Both the position numbers and the translations under genes were made by a program. DNA of 64,000 nucleotides, taken from the NCBI GenBank assembly GCA_016930675.1, contig JAFGGG010000035.1, positions 1-64,000 on the forward strand, in the 5' to 3' direction. The notes under the pieces were generated by a model that ran no database searches, had not been told where the DNA came from, and worked only from the letters and a program-made list of their open reading frames with translations. This stretch comes from Spirochaetales bacterium (GTDB lineage: Bacteria; Spirochaetota; Spirochaetia; SZUA-6; RPPD01). The first letter of the stretch is position 1. Every line of letters begins with the position of its first letter. Positions 42,068-51,733 of the stretch are shown here, piece after piece.

Positions 42068-43473
42068 TTACACATAATACTCGGTTGCGGTCTGTGCATC
42101 CAAGAGTTCGATGATGTCTGAATAAACTGCGAAACTTTTTTTCTGTTATAACGGTAAAGGGCTCCGGCATAGTAATAAAGAATGAAGGGATTCGAGGGTT
42201 CGTCTTGGGCGGCTTTTTTCATAAGCTTTGCCGCCTGTTCGTACCTCTTGGCATTGTAGAGGGAGATAGCTTCTTGGATGGTATGATGGTGCTTGTCCGA
42301 AAGCAGGGTAGGCTGCTCTAGTTCCTTTCCTAAATGAATGTTCGGCGTGATTATATCACCGCGTTCAATCACTTCATTGGGAATTACATGTATGTATTGA
42401 AGAATTTTATCAGCAAAAACATAGGATTCATAGTTGGTAACCTCTTCAAAAACATCAGCGTCAGTAAGCAGTGATTCTCCGAACCTAGCCATAAGTTTGT
42501 TACCGTACGTGATAAACAGCACATTGTAAGGATTAAGCAGTTCCTGCATCTTAAGCACTATGTCGTACAGCTCCTGTGAATGCTCGGGCAGAAAAAAATC
42601 TTCCGGTGCCATAACAAGCCAGGCCTTTTTGACCAGCACATTATATACATACTGCTGAATAAACCTGCAATAGGTGTGCATAGGGATTAATGTAATAAAC
42701 CGGTTCCACTCATTATCCTGTTCGGGAAATTCAAAGGAATCGATGAGTTGGTTTCCCACCCGAATAAATTCCCGAATGTTTTTTTCCGCGCTTTGTTTGT
42801 CCAAGGTTACATCACATAAATAATAAACCAGGCTCATGTCGAGATTTTTGAAAACATAAGAGAAGTAATCCAAATTATCGTTTTTAAAGCTTGATACAAG
42901 TAGTTTTCCAAAATCAGTAAGCGGCAATTTATGCGGGATCAAGACATCCCTGATTAAGAGAGCTTCCACATGGTAGGCATCCATTTCATAGAGATAGTTT
43001 TCAAGCAGGTTGTTGTAAGTGGAGGTAAAAGCCTTGTAATCAATAAAATAGTTGTACGCATGCTGCATTTCGTGGATAAGCAGGGAAAAAACAAGAGATT
43101 TCTGTCTGGGATAAAGGGCAAGTAAATTTTTTTCTACTATAATAATGGGTTTTTGTTCGGGATTATCCGGTGAATAATTAAACTGTGCTCCATAGTGTAC
43201 ATTGCTGACAGCCTGGTCGCTCATCAACAGCAAGAGTTCATAACTCTCTCTTTTTGTTCTGATAAGAGCAACACGTTGACAAAGCATCTCATTGGCAGGA
43301 TGACTATTTTCAACCAGATCACAGAGTTCATAGAAAATTTGAAGCAGTCTTTCTGAAAAGTGATAGGTAATGCTCCGGTTTGAATCCGCTTTATCGGCGG
43401 ATATATACATAACAGAAACCAGAAAAAGCAGACAGAGTACGATGCGCATCACATACCGCTGCATAAAATCCAC
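42034..43473 (-). CDS. Secreted HExxH metallopeptidase-like protein with TPR, C-terminus disrupted
   Basis: The 479-residue product has an N-terminal signal or anchor helix. A zinc-peptidase motif 'LLIHEMQHAYNYF' (H134, E135, H138) has possible third ligands about 25-35 residues later ('YLYEMDAYHVEA'). The C-terminal region is TPR-like ('SLYNAKRYEQAAKLMKKAAQDEPSNPFILYYYAGALYRYNRKK'). After 'YNRKK' the frame reads implausible sequence. One extra A in the run of seven (plus strand T7, 42136-42142) would give 'SFAVYSDIIELLDAQTATEYYV' instead. The natural protein was therefore probably longer; a sequencing error is also possible. Confidence 0.7.
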   Translation of the reverse strand: MDFMQRYVMRIVLCLLFLVSVMYISADKADSNRSITYHFSERLLQIFYELCDLVENSHPANEMLCQRVALIRTKRESYELLLLMSDQAVSNVHYGAQFNYSPDNPEQKPIIIVEKNLLALYPRQKSLVFSLLIHEMQHAYNYFIDYKAFTSTYNNLLENYLYEMDAYHVEALLIRDVLIPHKLPLTDFGKLLVSSFKNDNLDYFSYVFKNLDMSLVYYLCDVTLDKQSAEKNIREFIRVGNQLIDSFEFPEQDNEWNRFITLIPMHTYCRFIQQYVYNVLVKKAWLVMAPEDFFLPEHSQELYDIVLKMQELLNPYNVLFITYGNKLMARFGESLLTDADVFEEVTNYESYVFADKILQYIHVIPNEVIERGDIITPNIHLGKELEQPTLLSDKHHHTIQEAISLYNAKRYEQAAKLMKKAAQDEPSNPFILYYYAGALYRYNRKKVSQFIQTSSNSWMHRPQPSIMCKLNRIVIFSVK

Positions 43474-43616
43474 CTCCGAAATTACCGCTGGCTTGGCCGG
43501 CAGTATATTAATCTCCGGTTCATTACTTTAGTATATACAAACACTTATTTCAACGTAGAATTCATCTGTAAATATCAAATACGCAATGCATTTTTTTATG
43601 CTGCGATAAAAGCTGC

Positions 43617-43645
43617 TTGTATACCTAAGCGGACTTTCATAATAT
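43617..43645 (+). promoter_or_regulatory. Promoter of the 7TMR-DISM gene
   Basis: TTGTAT (43617-43622), 17 bp, TAATAT (43640-43645) fits a sigma-70 promoter. It ends only 9 bp before the GTG used as the start in the ORF track, which implies a nearly leaderless mRNA or a slightly later start. Confidence 0.45.
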
Positions 43646-43654
43646 ATATACTAG

Positions 43655-44905
43655 GTGGCAAAAATAAAATATTTTTTCACTTTTTTCTTTTTTCTGGTGG
43701 CTTTTTGCGGTTACGGAGAAAAATCCGGAACCGAACCGCCTGTTATCCGGAGCGGTGAGCTTAATCTTAGAGGTTTTAACTTCACTGAACAAAACCTGAT
43801 CGTACTGGAAGGGGAGTGGGAGTTTTACTGGGAACAGTTGATCGATCCCAAAGCCTTTTTAAGCGGCGAAAAACACAGTTTAGGTTTATATTGCGAAATA
43901 CCGAGTTTCTGGACGGAGAAAGAAATAGGGGGAAAACGCTTTCCGGCCTTTGGTTACGCCACCTACCACCTCAAAGTGGAAATTGATGAAACCGTACCGT
44001 TGCTTGGGATTTCAATAAAAAATGTGTACTCCGCTTACGCATTATATCTTAATGATACTCTAATTATTGAAAACGGCACGGTTGGTAAAAATCCTGAGTC
44101 TACGGTAGCGGAATCTCTTCCCAGAACAGCCTTTTTTAAGCCGGATTCGGATGTCCTCCATATCACAGTTCACGTAGCTAATTTTTCGAACAAGTATGCG
44201 GGAATTTCTGAAATAAAGCTGGGACAGTCCGATAAAATCGCCCGGGCGGTAAATCTGAATATCACACAGGATGCTGTGCTCTTCGGGAGTATTTCTGTTA
44301 TCGGACTCTATCATCTGCTTTTGTTTTTATTACGCAGGCGGGATAAAAATCTGCTTTTTTTTGGACTTTTTTGCCTCGTGGTTGCCATACGGACTCTCCT
44401 GATGGGCGAACGGCTGTTAAGAAGTGCGTTTTTCTTTGTGGACACAAATAGCATGTTCATTTTGGAATATCTTACCGTTCCTTTGAGCGCTGTGCTCTTT
44501 TCAAGTTTTTTTTATTATCACTATCGTATGCGCTGGTATTTTTGGATACAGGCCGTGCTTATTATCTTAAGTGTACTCAATGTCTGCGTCACCATAATTA
44601 CTCCGCTTGCCGTCTCGATGATGTTGGCGAGATTCTATTATATAGCCATTATCCTCATGTGCGCGTTTGTACTCACAGGAATCGTCCGGGCGATTATCCA
44701 GAAACGGCAGGGAGCTCTCATTTTTCTTATTGGATTTATTATTATCTTCTCCACAGTTGTCAATGACGTATTAATATTCAATCGGGTTTTTATCGGGTCC
44801 TACCTGCTTCCTTTTGGGCTGTTTAGCTTCATCTTTTCCCAGGCTACGCTTATTTCGATCTATTTTGCCGCTGCATTTAAAGAAACGGAGAGACTGACAA
44901 GGTAG
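43655..44905 (+). CDS. 7TMR-DISM sensor (N-terminal part of a TAG-interrupted 7TMR-DISM/HD-GYP protein)
   Basis: The 416-residue product has a signal peptide (residues 1-20), an extracytoplasmic 7TMR-DISMED2-like domain (about 30-190: 'LIVLEGEWEFYWEQLIDP', 'YATYHLKVEIDE', 'NGTVG') and seven TM helices (about 205-405). It ends at a TAG (44903-44905) immediately after the last helix ('AAAFKETERLTR'). The same frame continues for 198 codons as a complete HD-GYP domain. 7TMR-DISM receptors nearly always carry a cytoplasmic output domain, so the stop separates sensor from output. Whether the TAG is read through, is a recent mutation or is a sequencing error cannot be told here. Start is GTG. Confidence 0.85.
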   Translation: MAKIKYFFTFFFFLVAFCGYGEKSGTEPPVIRSGELNLRGFNFTEQNLIVLEGEWEFYWEQLIDPKAFLSGEKHSLGLYCEIPSFWTEKEIGGKRFPAFGYATYHLKVEIDETVPLLGISIKNVYSAYALYLNDTLIIENGTVGKNPESTVAESLPRTAFFKPDSDVLHITVHVANFSNKYAGISEIKLGQSDKIARAVNLNITQDAVLFGSISVIGLYHLLLFLLRRRDKNLLFFGLFCLVVAIRTLLMGERLLRSAFFFVDTNSMFILEYLTVPLSAVLFSSFFYYHYRMRWYFWIQAVLIILSVLNVCVTIITPLAVSMMLARFYYIAIILMCAFVLTGIVRAIIQKRQGALIFLIGFIIIFSTVVNDVLIFNRVFIGSYLLPFGLFSFIFSQATLISIYFAAAFKETERLTR

Positions 44906-45502
44906 CTGGCCGTAGAGATTCGCGGAACTATTGAGGTTATTCTAAAACTCCTGGCAACCAAAGATCCTTATACCGCGAGTCATCAGCAGCGGGTTACCGA
45001 ACTGGCGGTACATATTGCCAGGGAATTTAACTTAAACGAACAACAGATCGAGGCTCTTACACTCGCGGGCCAGATACATGATATCGGTAAAATATCCATT
45101 CCCACGGAGATACTCTGTAAACCGGGGAAGTTAAGCGATCTGGAGTTTAATTTAATCAAAACCCATCCTGAAACAGGCTATAATATTTTAAAGGAGATTG
45201 AATTTCCCTGGCCCATTGCGCGCATCGTATATCAGCACCATGAGCATATTGACGGGACAGGTTATCCTCAGAGCTTAAAAGGGCAGGACATAGATTTCTT
45301 AGCCAAAATACTTACAGTCGCGGATGTCGTAGAGGCGATCGCTTCGGACCGTCCTTATAGAGCGGCCCTGGGAATAGATGAGGGATTAAAGTATATCACG
45401 CAAAAAAGAGCTCATTTTTTCGATGCCAAAGTGGTCGATGTCTGTATTAGAATTTTCAAGAAAAATATATTCCATTTCCAAACAAAAGCGTTGGGTGCTT
45501 AA
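44906..45502 (+). pseudogene. HD-GYP output domain downstream of the in-frame TAG
   Basis: Reading on from the TAG in the same frame gives 'LAVEIRGTIEVILKLLATKDPYTASHQQRVTELAVHIAREF', then 'IHDIGKISIPTEIL' and 'HHEHIDGTGYPQSLKG'. These are the HD and GYP signatures of a cyclic-di-GMP phosphodiesterase, complete to the TAA at 45500-45502. I found no ATG, GTG or TTG with a ribosome binding site near its beginning, so it should be translated only by readthrough of the TAG or not at all. The ORF track omits it for that reason. All other signature residues are intact, which argues against long decay. Confidence 0.85.
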
Positions 45503-45663
45503 AGTAATCCCTAACAAAAAGCAATTCTGGTAAGCGGCTTTGCGGAAAACCAAGGCCTTAGGGATGCTCAAAAATAAGGTGTGGGAAAGTATGTTAAGAA
45601 ATCCTGTCTGATAAAGAAAATCGGTATAGCCCTTAAGCATGAATTAAAAAAAGTAATCCATGC

Positions 45664-46114
45664 TTATTCCACAAAACTATGACCATTCCATCTGTACTCG
45701 GCGGTTCCGATGACATGTTCTTCTTCCAGAATACACTCCTCGCTATCAATATAGATTTCTTCGTTATAATTTAGGATAATCGTGTTGCGTTTTCCCCCCT
45801 TATCCTTGGGAAAAAGAATGTCGGTTCTTTGTATTACATCATTGCAGCAGCCTCCGCTGGAATATGAACAGATTAATACGAATTTATTATTTTTCAAATA
45901 GAACAGCTGTTCCTCTCTGGAATAACAGAGACCGTCTCCGAAAGCCCACGACTGATGATTTTGTCGTCGGTTGTGAGCGAACATTCACTACGTCTTCAAA
46001 TATATAATGTGTTGTGTTTGTTTGCAGAATCAGAACAATATTGTTGTTGGATTCGGAAAAAACCAAACAGGTAAATATTGTAAGAAAAAGCAAAAAAACT
46101 CCAATTTTCTTCAT
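45664..46114 (-). pseudogene. Secreted SH3-domain protein with a frameshift
   Basis: Translation from the ATG at 46114 gives a signal peptide (MKKIGVFLLFLTIFTCLVFS) and the start of a bacterial SH3 domain ('YIFEDVVNVRSQPTTKSSVVG'). The frame then turns nonsensical. The neighbouring frame continues 'AFGDGLCYSREEQLFYLKNNKFVLICSYSSGGCCNDVIQRTD', ending 'GTAEYRWNGHSFVE'. Removing one G from the run at 45945-45947 joins the two into a single protein of about 150 residues. It may be a pseudogene or a sequencing error. Function unknown; possibly an envelope protein. Confidence 0.7.
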
Positions 46115-46235
46115 GAAATACTCCTCATGCTGTATGAAAGATAATAATAGTATATTGCATCTATAATATGGTTTCAAATTTTAAAAATAAAAGTAGAATT
46201 GCAAAATGGAACTTAATTGAGAATACTTATAGTAG

Positions 46236-49200
46236 ATGAGTAATGAGAGTCATGCCAATTCACAACCGGAACAGTCTTCGCGTACAAGTAAAGCTGATTT
46301 AAAGGTGTTTGTAGAAAGGTTTTGTGAAACAACCGCGACCACCCATAAAAAAGATTTGCTAGCTGATTTTTTAACCCGTAATCCCGCCATGAAATCAACT
46401 AAGATTATCGATGCGGTTTCAGGTTTAAGCGATCGCAAGCGCTGTATAGAGTACATTGCAGCTTGTAAGGGAAAATTATCCATAATTGAAAATCTAACCC
46501 TCTCCCGCAGGCTTGCCAGTGCCAACAGAGAGATTGATAAACGGGCTAAGGCAATTTTCAACAGAATGACAGCCAAAGACCGTAAAGGCAGGAAATTTGA
46601 TGAAATTGTAATGGGCAATATTTCACCATTAATTAAGCATAATGAAAGTCAGGTATTGGAAAATGTATTACAAAGAATTAATAAACTAAAAGGCGGCTCC
46701 CCCATTACCAATATTTATTCTTCGTTTATTTCCGACCTGATTCAGGCACTTAATATTGTACAGCGGATTAAAAATAACGGGATCACGGAAATTTCGATAG
46801 AAGAGGAATTCACGCAATCCCGCTCCAAGCTAATGAAACCCGGAATGCGCACGATCCTGCAGAATGTCCTGTTTATGGATCCGCGGTTCGCTTTGTTTAA
46901 ACATAAGATTCAGGAGCTGCTTCATTCCTTTCGCAGCGAGGAACTGGAAAAAGAAGCGGAAAGCGGACGTATCTTAAATCAAGACCAAGCCTTAAAAGAT
47001 CTCTCGGACGTAAAAGATTTGGAAACTTTTTTAGACAAAGCGTCCGCCATTATTGAAAGCGGATCCGGCTATATAAATCATGTGGCCAAACTCTTTGATT
47101 TCCGTTTACATAATCCGCTCCTAAGCATCTATAAAATTCTAAAATTCCCCATAGACAGAGAGTTATTCTGGAAATGGATGCAAAAGGCTCCGGTCCCCAC
47201 CAAGCTGTTACCCGAGATCAAAGCGGAAGTAATCAGCTTAAAAAACGAGTTGGAAAAAGATTCCCAAACCAAAAAACCTCCGACCTCTTATGAAGATCTC
47301 TTAAAACTCATATATGACTATAAGGGTTGTTTTACGGATAAATATAAGCTTATTACCGAAGCCTCTAAAACTCATCCCGAAAAGCAGGCTTTGAATTTCT
47401 GTCTGGATCAGATAAAAAATGTGTACTATAAAATTGAAAATAAAATTCTCACTTTGGTTATAAATCAGTTACAGTTCTGCTTTTCCTATTCGGAAATAGA
47501 GAAGATTCTGCTTGAAGACAAAAAAAAGATATCCCAGCGTATTAAAGGTTACAAACTCAAGCTAAAGAAAAATATCGACAGTCTCATGCAGGGCGGCGAA
47601 CAGGAGAAATACAAGGTGCTTCCTTCTGTCCTGAAATATGCGGTTGAAGAAAAGGTAATCACCGAAGAGGCCTTTTTGCAAATAGACCGACAGGTTAATC
47701 CGGAGCACGAACTGGGATTCATCGTCAGGTTAGCCAGTTCGCTTCTGGGTTTTTACTTTTTACTCAACTGTAAACTTATTATCGATTTATGGCGCCGGTA
47801 CTTCGCATCGCTTAAAGTAAGTGACGGCGTGTTTTTAAGGCATAAGCTCAGCTCTCTTACCAAAGAAGAGATTTACGAGTTATGTACTCACTATGCCAAA
47901 GAAAAGCCTGTGGTCATCGAGAATTTAAAGAAGTACCTGGATTGGGGAAAAGCCGAAAAACAGGTGCGTCTGCACATGTTGGAGCGGTTGGGTAAACCTG
48001 AGAGTTTTGCTCCCGAAATTACTTCAGGCAAATATCGGCTTATAGGAGACAAATACAGCTCGACCATGACAGTTAAAATTTTAGACGCTGAGAAAAAAGT
48101 ACGGTTTCATAATAAATCTCCGGGAGTTAATACGTTTTTGGATTTTTTAAATATTATAAAGAAAAACAAGATCCATAATCTTATTAATGTTTCCGACGAA
48201 CAACTTAAAGTGCTGTTTCAGAATATCCATCTGCACGCGATAGATGACCTTTCCCGTTATATCGAAGAAAGACTCAAACTGCTTACATCTGAAAACTCAC
48301 TAGTTAGTCTTTCTGCCAAGGAAATCGAACTCAATTACGCGAAACAGGATGATCCTGCCAAGTATATCGAAGACCTCTTAAAAAGCGGGGAAGCGGAGCG
48401 GGTTTTACGAAACACTCTGTCGGGCAGGCTCGATCAGGAGCTTAAGACCACTCCGGTACAGGAGACGGATATACTAGAACGGATTAAGGCTGAAATACAA
48501 AATCAAAATACCGCTCTTGAGCATATCGAGACTATGATCCGGTTTATCCGCGCCTTGGAAACAAAACAGGGTGGCGTGAAAAAGATAACGGACATATCCA
48601 TAGATGAGATTAATAAATATCTTAAGCTGCATAGAGTCGAAAAAAACGCCGCTTATCTGGAAACAATTTTGGATACATTGATGGAACTCGAAGCCGGTAA
48701 AGATACCGGCGGGGATCTGATAAAAACAAAAGAGTATGTAAGGCAAATTCCTAAGCCGGAGGTTTTTACGGGAGAGGATTCGGTTTATGAGGGCAAATAC
48801 GAGTCTCTGGATCAGGCAAAGGCAGGGATCAGAGATACTATCCTTGTTAATTCTATTGAGGATAATCTAAGCTTTTTAGATGAATTATTAAAAATCGGGA
48901 ATAATGAGCTGGCGGCCAGAACCGCATACGTAAAAGACCACAGTGCCTATAAAAGGGGATCGGCTCAATTTTTCGTTTATGCGAGAGAGCTGGATGAGCA
49001 GCAGGCACTTACAAAAAAAATAAAAAGTTTCTTGGAGTTTGTATCGAATGAGTTTGAAAAACTGCAGGAGGTTAAAAAGCTCAATGATGCCGCTGCTCTG
49101 CGCTTCAAGCAAATCGCGGAGAAAATGCGGGGCAAGCAACCTGACGAGCAGTCCCGTCTGTTGGCAGAAGACTTATATCAACTTACCGACCAGGAACAGA

Positions 49201-51722
49201 AACTGGGAGTTGCCGCGAATTTTTTAGTTAACTCAACGAATGAAGATGTTCTCGAAAAAACCAAGGAGATCATAAATAGCGGCTCGGTTAACAGATATAA
49301 AATATTAATCTCCCTCTATAATATTCTTGATCAGCAGCAGGACCATGATGCCAAAATAAAGATTTTAGACGAGTTCTGCAGTTATCTGGAAGAGAACCGT
49401 TATGAGCTTTATGTGCAATTAAAAGACCTGCTCGACACCCAGCGAAAAAATCTGCTTAATCAGTATACAAAAAAACGGGCCAGAATATCGGATTTATGGA
49501 GAGTACTGGAAACACAGCAAAGCAGAGAGAACAAAATCCAATATTTGAATGAGCTTTTAGCGGATAGCGAATGGAGTATGTTTTATTCGTATGTTGAAAA
49601 TATTAAGCAGGGGCTTTTAGCAGAGAATGTTGATGATATGCTGACGCGTAATAAGCATTTGGCCCTTGAGGACCAGTACGATCTGCTGCAGAAGATTAAG
49701 ATGTTTCGTGCTGAAGAATACGATACGCCGGAAATTAATGAAAGACTCTCACGTAAACTGCTGGAGCTTAGTGCGCGACAAGGTGTGCTTAAAGATAAAA
49801 AAACAAAAATTATTTCCTCTCAGGGCTTTTCGTTCATTATGCGTATTCCGGCTAATGAAGAAAAGATAATTAAAACCATAAACTCAAGCCTGTTTAACGA
49901 GGAACGGGCTGCGGTGGAGAAGGAGTTTAAGGCGCAGGGTATAGCACCGCACGAAATTAAACAATATATTACAAAAAACTTACGCTCTGAAACGGATGTT
50001 TCAACTTTTGTTTCCCGGAAGCAGAAACAAACAGGTCAAAAACCGGCCCCGGTTGCGGCAGTTACTCGTGCGGACGCACCGGGCACTCATGCTGAAAGGG
50101 CGGCTGCCCGTGATGCTGCACAAGAACAGAAGAAACAGGAAACAACACGACATGCAGCGGCGCCTCCGGTCAAGAAAGAGCAAGCGGTTACGCCTCCGGT
50201 TGCGGAAAAACAGGCGGCAACGTCTCCTGTTAAGGAAAGGCAGACCCAAACCCTGCAACCGGAAATAAAAGCCAAAGAGGTGCGGACAAAAAACAAGGAT
50301 CAGACCATACAACCTGAAATCACAGACAAAGCAGCGGCACCTGACATAAAAGATCTTGCCCAAGCTCAAGAGTTCTTTGGACCGGCACACTCAGGCGAAG
50401 AGCAAGATCTTGTCTCAAAGATACAAAAGCTGGTGCATGATAATAAAATACAGGAAGCGGTTTCAACAATACAGAACGAGGTGGTGTGGGAAAAAGGTAA
50501 AAGCGGAGAGCTTGATAAAATGTCCAGGCTGCTTTATTCGGTGCATGAATCACCGGTCATCCGCAAACATGAAGAGGTTAATGATTTTTTAGAAAAGCAA
50601 TTACAGACATTGAGTGCGGTAATTATTAACCACGCGCAAAAAAAAGCAGGACAGGCTCCTTCCCGGCAGGCCGTACCTCAGGCGCAAAACGGGGAAGATC
50701 CTGACCGGGAACATCAAGCTGTCAAAACAAAGGAGACAGAAGCGGTAGCAAGAGTGGAAGAAAAGGCGAAACAGGACTTAAGAACGCTGGTTATGTCTTT
50801 AGAAGGATTGAGGGATTTCACGGATTTACATACTTTTGCCTCACAAAGGGATTTTGAAGAGGAAGAAGAAAAAAGACTGGCCAGGATCATGAACCAGCTT
50901 ATGGACAAGGGTAATTTTATTTATTTGGAAAAAGCGCAGCTGCTTCTGGGAGGGGGAAGGCTTAAATCCCTTATTGAAACGGCTTTTGATCAACACAGTA
51001 CGGGTAAGCCGGTCACCATAGATCCGAACCTGCTAAAAAAGGCATGGGACTTTATAAGGGAAAGAGGCAACATTCAAAATCAGCTGCGTTTGATCGGAGT
51101 CAGCAGCCAGGAAGAACGCAGCGATCTGTTTAAAGAACTGGAAAAATTGATGCATCCACATGGAGTACCTGTTCATAAACTGGCTAAGCAGAAGATGTTC
51201 GCAAAAGGGGAAAGTGAATCACAAGAAACGGAAGCGCCTGAACGAAAGCAGACAGAAGCGAAAGCGCTCGAACCTGAGCGTACATCTCACGTCAGAAGTG
51301 TTACGCGGGAAAAACGACGAGGTCTCTTTACCGCTAAAGTTAAGCCCAAAAAAAAGCCCAAAGCAAAACAGCCTGTCAAGAAAATAGATTATTCTCAGAC
51401 CGTAAAAAACTATATTCACCGGTCCTATGCGCCTGTGCTCATGGACTACATGAAGCGCATGTATAGAAAAAAGAAAGATTTTTTTATTCCCATCAGCGGG
51501 AGAAGACAATATTATGATATTGAAATATTGAGACGCTCGATTGAGGGAATATTACGGAAAGACGCGCGCGGCAAGCATCATGCGGATCTTTTGCATTCGC
51601 TAAAACATGATGAAAAACTTTTTCCGAGGATTGTCTCTGAACTCTTTATCGAACAAAAAACAAAAAACGGGAAGAGCTATTTCTTTCCCAAGTTCCTAAA
51701 AGGCGAGATTGAATTGTCGTAA
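46236..51722 (+). CDS. Giant (1828-residue) helical protein of unknown function
   Basis: No family is recognised. The protein is mainly alpha-helical and charged, with many Leu/Glu/Lys-rich segments suggestive of coiled coils or helical repeats. There is no signal peptide and only one clearly hydrophobic stretch (about residues 490-520, 'LGFIVRLASSLLGFYFLLNCKLIIDLWRRYF'). A low-complexity Ala/Gln/Pro/Lys region at about 1260-1410 ('AAPPVKKEQAVTPPVAEKQAATSPVKERQ') separates a long N-terminal part from a C-terminal part. A very basic segment near 1700 ('KVKPKKKPKAKQPVKKID') precedes the ordered-looking end 'YIHRSYAPVLMDYMKRMYRKKKDFFIPISGRR'. Likely a cytoplasmic scaffold. The gene has no lesions in 5.5 kb, so it is under selection. 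Confidence 0.75.
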   Translation: MSNESHANSQPEQSSRTSKADLKVFVERFCETTATTHKKDLLADFLTRNPAMKSTKIIDAVSGLSDRKRCIEYIAACKGKLSIIENLTLSRRLASANREIDKRAKAIFNRMTAKDRKGRKFDEIVMGNISPLIKHNESQVLENVLQRINKLKGGSPITNIYSSFISDLIQALNIVQRIKNNGITEISIEEEFTQSRSKLMKPGMRTILQNVLFMDPRFALFKHKIQELLHSFRSEELEKEAESGRILNQDQALKDLSDVKDLETFLDKASAIIESGSGYINHVAKLFDFRLHNPLLSIYKILKFPIDRELFWKWMQKAPVPTKLLPEIKAEVISLKNELEKDSQTKKPPTSYEDLLKLIYDYKGCFTDKYKLITEASKTHPEKQALNFCLDQIKNVYYKIENKILTLVINQLQFCFSYSEIEKILLEDKKKISQRIKGYKLKLKKNIDSLMQGGEQEKYKVLPSVLKYAVEEKVITEEAFLQIDRQVNPEHELGFIVRLASSLLGFYFLLNCKLIIDLWRRYFASLKVSDGVFLRHKLSSLTKEEIYELCTHYAKEKPVVIENLKKYLDWGKAEKQVRLHMLERLGKPESFAPEITSGKYRLIGDKYSSTMTVKILDAEKKVRFHNKSPGVNTFLDFLNIIKKNKIHNLINVSDEQLKVLFQNIHLHAIDDLSRYIEERLKLLTSENSLVSLSAKEIELNYAKQDDPAKYIEDLLKSGEAERVLRNTLSGRLDQELKTTPVQETDILERIKAEIQNQNTALEHIETMIRFIRALETKQGGVKKITDISIDEINKYLKLHRVEKNAAYLETILDTLMELEAGKDTGGDLIKTKEYVRQIPKPEVFTGEDSVYEGKYESLDQAKAGIRDTILVNSIEDNLSFLDELLKIGNNELAARTAYVKDHSAYKRGSAQFFVYARELDEQQALTKKIKSFLEFVSNEFEKLQEVKKLNDAAALRFKQIAEKMRGKQPDEQSRLLAEDLYQLTDQEQKLGVAANFLVNSTNEDVLEKTKEIINSGSVNRYKILISLYNILDQQQDHDAKIKILDEFCSYLEENRYELYVQLKDLLDTQRKNLLNQYTKKRARISDLWRVLETQQSRENKIQYLNELLADSEWSMFYSYVENIKQGLLAENVDDMLTRNKHLALEDQYDLLQKIKMFRAEEYDTPEINERLSRKLLELSARQGVLKDKKTKIISSQGFSFIMRIPANEEKIIKTINSSLFNEERAAVEKEFKAQGIAPHEIKQYITKNLRSETDVSTFVSRKQKQTGQKPAPVAAVTRADAPGTHAERAAARDAAQEQKKQETTRHAAAPPVKKEQAVTPPVAEKQAATSPVKERQTQTLQPEIKAKEVRTKNKDQTIQPEITDKAAAPDIKDLAQAQEFFGPAHSGEEQDLVSKIQKLVHDNKIQEAVSTIQNEVVWEKGKSGELDKMSRLLYSVHESPVIRKHEEVNDFLEKQLQTLSAVIINHAQKKAGQAPSRQAVPQAQNGEDPDREHQAVKTKETEAVARVEEKAKQDLRTLVMSLEGLRDFTDLHTFASQRDFEEEEEKRLARIMNQLMDKGNFIYLEKAQLLLGGGRLKSLIETAFDQHSTGKPVTIDPNLLKKAWDFIRERGNIQNQLRLIGVSSQEERSDLFKELEKLMHPHGVPVHKLAKQKMFAKGESESQETEAPERKQTEAKALEPERTSHVRSVTREKRRGLFTAKVKPKKKPKAKQPVKKIDYSQTVKNYIHRSYAPVLMDYMKRMYRKKKDFFIPISGRRQYYDIEILRRSIEGILRKDARGKHHADLLHSLKHDEKLFPRIVSELFIEQKTKNGKSYFFPKFLKGEIELS

Positions 51723-51733
51723 GTGTTACCTTG

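Noticed and set aside
41804-45502. Reassignment of TAA/TAG to glutamine
   Set aside because: Two in-frame stops at possible Gln sites prompted the idea, but many clearly complete genes in the window end at TAA or TAG, so the code is standard here.
45386-45640. 84-codon minus-strand ORF
   Set aside because: Mostly antisense to the HD-GYP segment that continues in frame after the TAG.
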